Assembly: GCA_963853835.1 (NCBI GenBank)
Contig: OY970821.1
Location: 47,632,646-47,696,645, forward strand
DNA length: 64,000 bases
Direction of reading: 5' to 3'
Origin: Calendula officinalis
Taxonomy: Eukaryota > Streptophyta > Magnoliopsida > Asterales > Asteraceae
This document shows positions 52,263-61,731 of this stretch, piece by piece. Position numbers and translations under genes: made by a program. The notes below the pieces were generated by a model that worked only from the letters and a program-made list of their open reading frames with translations, was not told where the DNA came from and did no database searches. Every line of letters starts with the position of its first letter. Position 1 is the stretch's first letter.

Positions 52263-55200
52263 TTATAATGATATAGAGATCTTACAAGATGGGCGAAGTA
52301 GTAACGGAAGGACTGCACCAACAGCCCATATTTCATCCATCATCACTTGGGCTTCAGAAGATCTTGATGGCAGCTCCTTTATCAATCTGGCAATCTTGAC
52401 CCAGTCTTGGAGCCCCATATTCTGGATATCATTAAGAAAGATCTTCATGGGAGGACTGACTGGTCCAGTGCAGAGAGCAACTATGGACCTCTCAACAGTT
52501 TTGACTTTGATTTTGTTGATGTCAATGTTTAGCCAGTGTATGTCCCTCACACCGAGAAAAGTTCTGTTTCTCAACATACCCATTATGTTCTCCCTATACC
52601 TTGTACTTTTAGCCATTATGTTCCAATATTGTCGAATAAGATCATCTTATTTTCTTCTTATTCTGTGAGATGTTGAAGGAACATTAGCCTCATTATCAGT
52701 ATATGGATCTTCTTTCTGATAGGGAAGAACTTTTGAGCCTTAATCTCATCCTCAATCTCTTGAGCAGTCACCTCCTCAGTATCATGAACAGATCCCCTAG
52801 GTCTGGTGATTAAAGGAGCTGGATCAGATTCATCACTTGACTCAGAGGACATAACCATTCTTGTCATTCTTCTAGTGACTGGCCTCCTAGGAGCCCTAGA
52901 AGCCACTCCAGCATGAGGAGAGTGTGGTTGTTTTGGAGGCTCTTCATCATTGGAGGATGATGATGAAGAGCTTTTTGGATTAGCCACATCCAGTGCAAAA
53001 TTAAGGAAGGTCTGAGATGGCACTGGATTGGGTTCTTCATCTTCATCATCAGCAATGGGCCAGACAAAAGGCATGTATACAATAATCTGCAAGTTGTTCT
53101 CCTCTTGAGCAGGAGACTCAGTATCAACTTTATGGGGTTGGTCAGTTTCCCCCTGAGCAGATGGCTCAGATGGTTCTTCAAGTTGTTGCAGGACTGACCT
53201 CCCTCTTTGTATTCTTCTCTCATACTGGAACCGAAGTGTTTCAGTATGAGTGAGTTGCTGATGTTGTTGTTGTTGCTGTTGAGGTTGATCTTGATCTTGA
53301 TTCAATATTCTTCTTTTTCCCCCCCTGAGCAGATGGCTCATGTTGATCAACCTCACTTTCTGTTTGTCTCTTCTCCCCCTTATTGTTATCATTGGATGGG
53401 GAAGGAAGAGGTTCAATATCACCACCTATGTCCCCTTCTTGATCATCATGTGTAGGGGAGGGCATAGGCTCGGTGGTAGCATCAGTATTACCCTCAGGAT
53501 CAGCATTGGATGGTGATTTCCTTGGCTCAATATCATTGCCTCCTTTATCTTCTTCATTGTTTCCACCATGTTGAGATTGTGGAGTTGGTGGAGGCTAATG
53601 TTGTTGTTGGAGTAGTGCAACTGACTGTTTTAGTGAGTCAATCTCACTACTCATGGTGTCCATCCTGCCCAGAATGTTGTTTTGTGTGTTCTGCATGGCC
53701 AAGATCTGCTGCATGATTTTCTGCAGGGTCACCTGTTCCTCTGGAGCCTGTACTGCCTGATTACCCTGCACAGATGGTGCTAAAGAATCAAAAACATAAA
53801 ACTGGTTAGAAAGAAAGGTTTATCAAATAGAATTGTGTTGTTGTTTAACTCTATAATCATTTAAACAGATTTTTGAAGTCTGTATTTCATCTGGTTCATG
53901 ATGAAATATTGTGGACTCGTGCAAAGCATGTGTAAGAAGTTTTTCAGTAAAAAGTGATTTGTGATTTTTTAAGTTGCTCAGTGTAGGATTGGTCACAATT
54001 TCTGAAAAAGGTTTGGGTTTGGGAAATCGAAGCCTGGGATGTGATTCTTTTTATTTTCAATGTTTATCACACGGTATCAGAGTGATAACAGAAATGTGGC
54101 TAAAACCCCATGGAAAATATTTGGCTAAAGTGGCTTAAGGGTTTGTGATCACTTCTTAAATCATGTGATCCAACTCAAAAATAAGTTGGACATGATTCAA
54201 GCAGCACCAGTGGGTGTCAGTGTGACATCAACCACCATTGTCTATTTAAATGTTGAGACAACTGTAGACTGACAGTGATCATTTTGGTGCTCAGTGTATG
54301 AATGTTGCATAGTAGCAGTGGGCTAACTATGTTGGCCATAACAGGATATATATTTGAAAGTTCGATTGAGACTTTGGTCAGTATTGAGTTGGTACTGGCC
54401 AATACTTAGTCTCTATTTGGGAAAAATATATATATATATATATATATTAGAGTTTTTAGAGTATTATAGAAATTCATACCTGAGACTTTGTCAGATTCCC
54501 TTCGACCATCCGCAGAGCTCGGTGCTGGATCATTTGTGTGTTGATTTGAACCACCAGCACCTTCAGGAGCTGCTTCTCTTCTATCCTGAGCACCTTCCGG
54601 TGTGTGTTGCTCATACAGAAGCTCCACATCAAGAGGAACATGAGGTTCGTCAATTGGTTGAGCAATTTGTTCTGGTTCAGGACCTGGAAGGGCTGCAGTT
54701 GCAGCAATCACATTTTGCTCTTGAATAGAGACAGTTAAAGATGGAGCATGTGCATGCTGCATGTCTTCTTTAGATGATAAGTCCCCCATCATTACTGGAG
54801 TCAAACTTCGTCTTCTTCTTCTTAGAACAAGAGGCTGCACCTCGATTGACTCAGTATTAGTGTCTGATGCAGTATGAGGAGCATCAGGATCCTGTTCATG
54901 GTGTGGACTGTGTGGTTGTTCTTGTTCTGGATCCGGTTGAGCATCCAGCATTTCAACATCTTGATCTGCATTACCACCATCACCACCATCATCATCACTA
55001 TCATCATCATTACCATCATCAGATTTAGTAACAGAATCATCTTCATCATCATCATCTTCTTCATCATTTAAATGTGCCGGTACAATGGCCCACATGGAGT
55101 GACTCAGTACAGGTTCTCCTTCCCTTGGTCTGTAAACATATATCTTCTCATTTAGGGGAGGAAGATCAGCTCTTGGACTGTTGAATTCATCATAAACGTG

Positions 55201-55887
55201 TGCATCCATCGAACTTTGGAAGATGAGGGATAGAAATATGCAAAAAGGTACATTGAATTCACTGATTTGAGCACTAACCAGAGTAGCTAGCTCATTGAAT
55301 ATCAACCTTGCATAGTCAATGTCTCGAGCATAGTACATGGCATGTACTATCTGTATCCCAAACTCATTGATTTGGTCCAAAGCTCCAGTCTTGTGGGTCA
55401 TACACCGAATGATTTTCGAAATACGAACACCCCACATTTGACCAAATTCATTTCGTTTAATGATACCCGTGGTTCCTCTGCGACCAATGAAAGGCAATAC
55501 TGATCTTGCCTCTGTTCGATCAACAAAAGGCTCATACTGAGCGTGGGCGGGAAGTCGCAGTGTTTCCCGTATAATAGCAGTTGAGACAAAAACCATTCTT
55601 TGGTCACGAATAGCCCATCCAGTAATCATATCTAGAGAGTCGAGCCTTGGAGAGTACCAGAATTCACACAACATCTCTAGATATATGGCTCGAGGAGATA
55701 GAGTCAGAGCTCGAGTGATAGGACAATGCTTCATGTATGTGACTATATGTGTGAATTCGGGGTAGGCCCAAGCTTGAGGAATATTGAAATTAGCAGTGAT
55801 ATTGTTCCTCGCAAACTTGGGCGCTTCATCTTTTCTAAACTGAGTCGCCGGTGCAACATCAGGTGCGACGATTCTGTAGTTTGCCAT
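52263..55887 (-). pseudogene. env-position ORF of copia family 2 (ORF2), intron-split
   Basis: Minus strand, ATG at 55887 (MANYRIVAPDVAPATQ). The N-terminal domain matches family 1 ORF2 (YMKHCPITRALTLSP, YLEMLCEFWYSP, IIRETLRLP). Then an acidic run and Ser/Pro/Glu-rich stretch to 54480. A CAG/GTATGA donor and TTCTTTAG acceptor would remove 54479-53780 (700 nt) and keep the frame. The next segment has a coiled coil (MDTMSSEIDSLKQSVALLQ), one TAG (53597-53595), a G-run slip near 53320, another shift near 52710, a TAA near 52640, and a final conserved-looking tail (MAKSTRYRENIMGMLRNRTF ... MMDEIWAVG). Role unknown; no transmembrane helix is obvious. Confidence 0.75.
53780..54479 (-). other. candidate intron within ORF2 of family 2
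   Basis: Minus strand CAG/GTATGAATTT ... TGATTCTTTAG/CACC, 700 nt, T-rich, stop codons in every frame, includes a short (TA)n. Exon phase 1 on both sides restores the reading frame. Confidence 0.55.
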
Positions 55888-56009
55888 CCGCGATCTGAAA
55901 TTAAGAAATTTCTTGCAAAGAGAGAGTGAATTTGTTAATCGCAGAGAGAAATCAGAGAAGAAAGAATGAAATAACTGTTAGAAAGTTTTAAATGAAAGAG
56001 AAAAACGGT

Positions 56010-56017
56010 TATTTATA
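56010..56017 (-). promoter_or_regulatory. TATA box ahead of family 2 ORF2
   Basis: Minus strand TATAAATA, about 123 nt before the ATG at 55887, followed by a CT-rich leader (TTCTTTCTTCTCTGATTTCT). Same layout as 33508-33611 in family 1. Confidence 0.55.
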
Positions 56018-56318
56018 CTTAGTTAGGCGATAATTTGGGTATTGGGAAGTAAAAACGGCTGAAATGACAGCGTTATCCTGTTCCAACGGTAACTTTCTTA
56101 TTAGGAAAGATTACCATTGGGGAGTATAGGGTTTAGAATCAGTTTAACACTCCTGGAATTCCATTAACGAGAAAAAAAAATTTAAATTAAAATAAATATT
56201 AAAAATATAAAAACATTTAATTTAACTTGGAAATTAATAAAAAATTAAAAATTATAGAATTTTGATAAATCAGACGAGTGATACTGAGCTGGTCAGTATC
56301 AGAAAAGTTTTAGAAGAT

Positions 56319-58881
56319 TTAAAGATTCAGCATGCCCAATTGTCCTAGTAGATACATAAACCTTTCTTCAGAGAGAGGGATAGTAAACACATCAGCCAAT
56401 TGGTCTTCTGTGGGAACGAAATCTACCTCAACCTTACCCTTTTCCACGTTATCTCGAATAAATGGTGTCTGATATCAATGTGCTTTGTTCTTGAGTGATG
56501 GACTGGGTTCTCAGTGATAGCAATAGCACTCTTGTTATCACAATGAATGGGTGTTTTCTGAAAGTTGAACCCATAGTCCATAAGTTGATACTGCATTCAT
56601 AAGAGTTGAGCACAACAACTTCCTGCAGCAACATATTCTGCTTCTGCTGTGGAAGTTGCTACTGAGTTTTGCTTCTTGGATGACCAACCAACTAACCTTC
56701 CACCAAGGAATTGACATCCTCCACTTGTGCTCTTTCTGTCCAACCTGCAACCTGCAAAATCTGCATATGTGTATTCTTCAAGATCAAAGTCTGAGTCTTT
56801 GGGATACCAATGACCCATGTTAGGAGTATCTAAAAGATATCTAAAAATTATCTTAACAGCTTTCATATGTGATTCCTTGGGATCAGCCTGATACAGAGCA
56901 CACAAACATGTTGCAAACATGATATCATGCCTGCTAGCTGTTAAGTAAAGTAAGGAACCAATCATACCTCGGTATGTGGATTGACATACTGGCTTACCAG
57001 TCTCATCCTTACTTATCTTATCCTGAGTACCCATAGGAGTGTGCATAGAAGATAAATTCTCAAATTTGTATTTCTTCAGCACGTCATGCACATACTTACT
57101 TTGGTTTATAAATGTGCCATCAGGCTTTTGATCAACTTGTAAACCAAGAAAATAAGTAATCTCCCATCATACTCATCTGATACTGAGATGACATTATCTT
57201 AGCAAACCAATCACACATGGATTTGTCAGTGGAGCCAAAGAAAATATCATCAACATATATCTGAATGAGTAAGATGTCAGATCATTTTCTTTTTGAAAAT
57301 AATATTATATCAATTTTACCTCTTGTAAATTTATTTTCAATTAGGTACTCAGATAGGGTATCATACCAGGCTCTGGGAGCTTGTTTGAGCCCATACAAAG
57401 CTTTATCAAGCTTGAAAACATAATTAGGAAATTTAGGATCAACAAAACCTGGGGGTTGTTTAACATAAACTTCCTCTTGCAGTTTTCCATTGAGGAAGGC
57501 ACTCTTGACATCCACCTGATAAACTTTGAAGTTCTTAAAAGCTACATATGCAAGATACAACCCAATAGTTTCAATTCTTGCAACTGGTGCAAACGCTTCA
57601 TCAAAGTCAATGCCTTCTTCTTGCCTGTAACCCTGAGCAACCAGTCTTGCCTTGTTTCTGATTACAACACCATCCTTGTCCATCTTGTTTCTGAACACCC
57701 ACTTAGTACCAATAATAGTTTTGCCAGCATGGGGTGGTACTAAGTTCCATACCTTGTTTCTCTCAAATTCTGTAAGCTCTTCTTGCATTGCTTCTACCCA
57801 GTCTTCATCTAATAAAGCTTCATCAGCTTTCTTTGGTTCCATGGTAGACAGAAAACTTGAGAAGAAATAGAAACTGGCAGTGGCATGGGGTTCAAAAGCT
57901 AACTTTCTTCTTGTTTGGACACCTTGATCAATTGGACCAATAATATTTGAGTGAGGATGGTCTTTGTGTTCCCTTAGATTGTTTCCTAAGGGAGCATTTG
58001 AAGCAAGGTCAACATTATCTTGTTGAACAGGGGTGTTGTCTGTCTGATACTGATCTGAAGTTTGTTCAGTATTAGACAGTTCTGGTTGTTGTTCTTCTTC
58101 ATATTGCAGATCTGAGGTGGAATCTTGAGAAGTATTGGATGTTTCACCTTCTTCATATGTGGAGTTGTTCAGATCAATTATTGGGAACTCAGTATTGGGG
58201 TTCTCAGAAATGGGAACCTCAGTATTTGTTGCAGTTGTATCATTTTGAGTTCTGAATTTATCAGTATCACTCATACCATGATCAACATAGTATGGGTGAG
58301 ACTTGGGCTTGTCAGCATTGGAGTTTTCTGGATTGCATAAGGTTTCTAAACCACTTATGTTCTCCTTTGCTGAATCAGAATGCACATCCGGATTTTCATC
58401 AAACGTAACATAGATAGATTCTTCAATCACATTTGTAGATAGAATAAACACTCTGAAGGCTTTAGAGTGTGGTGAATAGCCCATGAACACACCTTCATTT
58501 GCTTTGGGAGTAAATTTATTGAGATTTTGTTTAGTACTGAGTACAAAACATTTACTCCCAAAGATGTGGAAATATTCCACATTAGGAACCCTGCCATGAT
58601 ATAACTCATAAGGAGTCTTGTGATGTCTCTGGACTATTGTGGCTCTGTTCTGTGTAAAGTTAGCACAATTTACAGCTTCAGCCTAGAAGCTCAGTGCCAG
58701 TCCAGCATGGCATAACAAAGTTCTTGCAGCTTCAATCAATGTTTTATTTTTCCTTTCTACTTCACCATTATGTTGTGGTGTGTAGGCTGCTGAGAAGTTT
58801 TGTACAATTCCTTTGTCTTCACAGAAATCTGCTAATACTGAGTTCTTGAACTCAATACCATGGTCACTTCTAAGTTGCTTG
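56319..58881 (-). pseudogene. copia family 2 pol: integrase end, RT, RNase H (broken)
   Basis: Minus strand, entered at 58881 where LARD2 cuts integrase. RSDHGIEF and the Glu region (GEVERKNKTL) are followed by TAG at 58685-58683 in a place that normally encodes Trp (FWAEAVN). RT runs about 58100-57100 (TKWVFRNKMDKDG, DVKSAFLNGK, LYGLKQAPRAWYD); frameshifts lie at 57100-57290 around the readable QIYVDD. RNase H follows (YADFAGC, SKKQNSVATSTAEAEY, HCDNKSAIAI) with TGA at 56599-56597, again replacing Trp, and a shift near 56480. The natural end GMLNL-TAA is at 56319. Related to, but clearly diverged from, family 1 pol. Confidence 0.92.
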
Positions 58882-59356
58882 TGTAACACCCTAAAATTTA
58901 CAAGATTTTTAAAATTTTTGAAAACAAAATTATAATCAAAAGGTCCCATAAATAAATCTCAGATATTAATATTTAACATTTAAAACGTATTTATTGCGGA
59001 AATAGTTAAAATAAAGTAAAGTGTTTTAAAATATTAAATGATGTCCACATCAGTAATGAAAAGATACAGCGGTCAACCGTCCACCTTCTCCTTTCCTTTG
59101 CTGGTACCTGAAACAATGTGGGGGAAGGTTTGGGTCAGCTGGGGAAGCTGAGTGAATAATTCTCAAAATGCAAACAATCATAACATACAACACATGAGGG
59201 CACATCGGTGTACTCCTACTCAGAATCTACTCGATTAATTACTCAGATTTATTTCTCAGATTTTATTATTCAGATTTTAATTTATATAGCGCGCTTGTGT
59301 GATTTGGGACGAGAGATCAACCTCGCCCCTCCTCACACCTCAGATAGGCGTAAGCC

Positions 59357-59487
59357 AAAACTCAGACGGGAGTGATCCCAAAACTCAGACTGGAATAATC
59401 CCAAAAACTCAGACGGGAATAATCCCAAAAACTCAGACGGGAATAATTCCAAAAACTCAGACGGGAGGTGATCCCAAAACTCAGATG
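59357..59487. repeat. LARD2 LTR minisatellite, about 25 bp x 5
   Basis: Copies of AAAACTCAGACGGGAATAAT followed by CCC. Same LTR position as the LARD1 minisatellite but an unrelated unit. Confidence 0.88.
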
Positions 59488-59644
59488 TGTGTTACTATGT
59501 TTTATTATTTCTTTAACATAATTATCTCAGATTGCCCTAGCAAGTAGTAGCACAGAATGACCCTGTGCCGAGCTCGGTTACCCAGGCACAATGTCTCAGA
59601 TTAAAATAAATCAACAGCTGCTCAGATACTTAGATAGCATGTCA

Positions 59645-59712
59645 AACTCAGATAACAAATCAAACTCAGATAGCGGATCAAACTCAGATAACAGCTCAAG
59701 CTCAGATTACAA
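59645..59712. repeat. short tandem repeat, 18-19 bp x 4
   Basis: CAAACTCAGATAACAAAT-type units, again centred on CTCAGAT. Confidence 0.8.
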
Positions 59713-61495
59713 TTATGGTGCAAGAAATATAACACATAAGTCATGCATGTACAACGTTAAAACTGAATACACGGTGAGAATACTCACCTCGAGAAACGTA
59801 AGCTCCAAAGGGTTCCCGACAGTCAAAGGTACAGCACGTTATCCCTTAGACGGTCCTAAAACCAAAAACGAAACCCTGAATTAAAATCCTACCCGAGGGC
59901 TTATTTCAGAAAACTGGCAGCACCCGTCAGTCTCACGGGAACTGCCATAACTCTAAACGGCTCATTAGATTTTTCCCATCTTTTCACCACAACAACTAGA
60001 CAATCAGAACTACAATTTACTGTGAGACGGTCACTGGCCAAAACAGACTCTAAGTGTCTCAAAACAGTGTTGCAAGACAGACATGACGCACAGGTCATTT
60101 TCCTAACAGCAGCATACTAAATTGACTATAACTTTTAAACCGTAATTCGGATTGACGAGAGGGTTGCGGCATTGAAAAGCTAACTCAGAAAACAAGTGAC
60201 CAGCGCGGGCCAAAAATCCAAAAACATATTTTAAGTGTGGTAAAAACAGTCCCGAACTCAGAAGACAGAATCTGCCAAAGTTTTAGTTGATATTTAAAAG
60301 AACCCGATTTGAATCCCGATAACAACCCGCTTATTCCCGAGACACCCGACAGTCGCGAGACTCATTTTAACTTCAGAAATCTGTTTACCTTTCATTTAGT
60401 CTTCTATTGAAAAATCTATTTCGTTTTAAGGAACCAAGAACCTATAGGTTCGGTTCCCGGTTTTTCGGTTATTAAACGTTTAGCAAAACGACAATTGGTT
60501 TTACCCAACCCGACACTCATAAAACTCAGAATCCACAATTAATACGGTTTAACCACGTATTGAATAAAATCATGAACACCAAAAACGGAAAAAAGGTTTA
60601 GGGTTAGGAATTATACCCTACGAATCTAGAAGATGATAACACACGAAACAACCCGTTGACCACTCCTCCGATGCACAATAATCACAGCTTGCGCTGTGAT
60701 TTGGTCAAGAAAAGGGGTCACCAAAATGCCAATCCAAAGACTCATATCTTCCTCAATTTAAGCATGACGTCACAAATCACAAATCACCATCCCAAATAAA
60801 ATGACTACAAAATATATGGAATTTGGGTTGATCTGCTTTCGCCTCTTTGTCCCATAGACGGTGGCTTTTGGGTTATTAATCTCGCACAAGAAAAAGAAAA
60901 GAAAAAAAACGAATAAATAAACAAGAAAACAAGGACGCCTCCAACAATTAGGCAGCGGACAAGGAACGAAATAAAAAGGGAAGAAGATAAGGATTACCAG
61001 AATTCATTGCTTAAGAATACAATCGCGTGAACTTGCTTATTTCTCTTGCTGCTGCGATTTGACTTGGTAAGGTGGAGGTGTTATGCGGCTGCCGACTAGA
61101 GAGGGAGCTAGGGATAGATTTAGGGAAAACTTTAGTTTAAGTATGGATTAAGATAAGGGTTTAAGGCTTGGTAATTTCTCGGGCCCTTGGCACTTCCATG
61201 TTGGACCGGACAATGAATTACAGAAAGGAAATTAGCTCGGGCCTACGTTTATTTAATTACTTATCACACACAATTAACCCCATGCTAAGTGTCTCATTAA
61301 ACTAGGTAATAGTCATAATTATTTAGTTATGAAATAACTAACACTCTCGTTATTTTATCCGAAAACGTCACTCCATTTAATATCAGAATTAATTGCACAT
61401 ATAAACACGACATCTCAAATATTAAAATATTATCACATAATTTAATTTAAGGTAAAAGTAATATTTTAATTAATAGAAAAATCCAGGGCGTTACA

Positions 61496-61682
61496 ACTCA
61501 ACTCCACTTGAAATAGACTTTGTCCCCGAAGTCATGGCTCGGAATAACTAAGGGTGGCGATCTCGCAATCTCAGACTCGGGCTTGCTAACGACACAAGTC
61601 CACAAAAGAGGAAAGAAAACAAAACGATAATATTCAGAATGAGAAGGAAAATCTTCAAGTCGACCTACACGATCAGAATAAC

Positions 61683-61731
<49 letters not shown>

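Larger units (their letters stand above)
58882..61495 (-). repeat. LARD2 3' LTR (2614 bp)
   Basis: Plus-strand text TGTAACACCCTAAAA...AGGGCGTTACA. TATA-like sequence (minus CTATATAAAT) at about 59281-59290. Confidence 0.87.

Noticed and set aside
59357..59487. Regular repeat-spacer look suggesting a CRISPR-like array
   Set aside because: Head-to-tail minisatellite without unique spacers, in a plant retroelement LTR.
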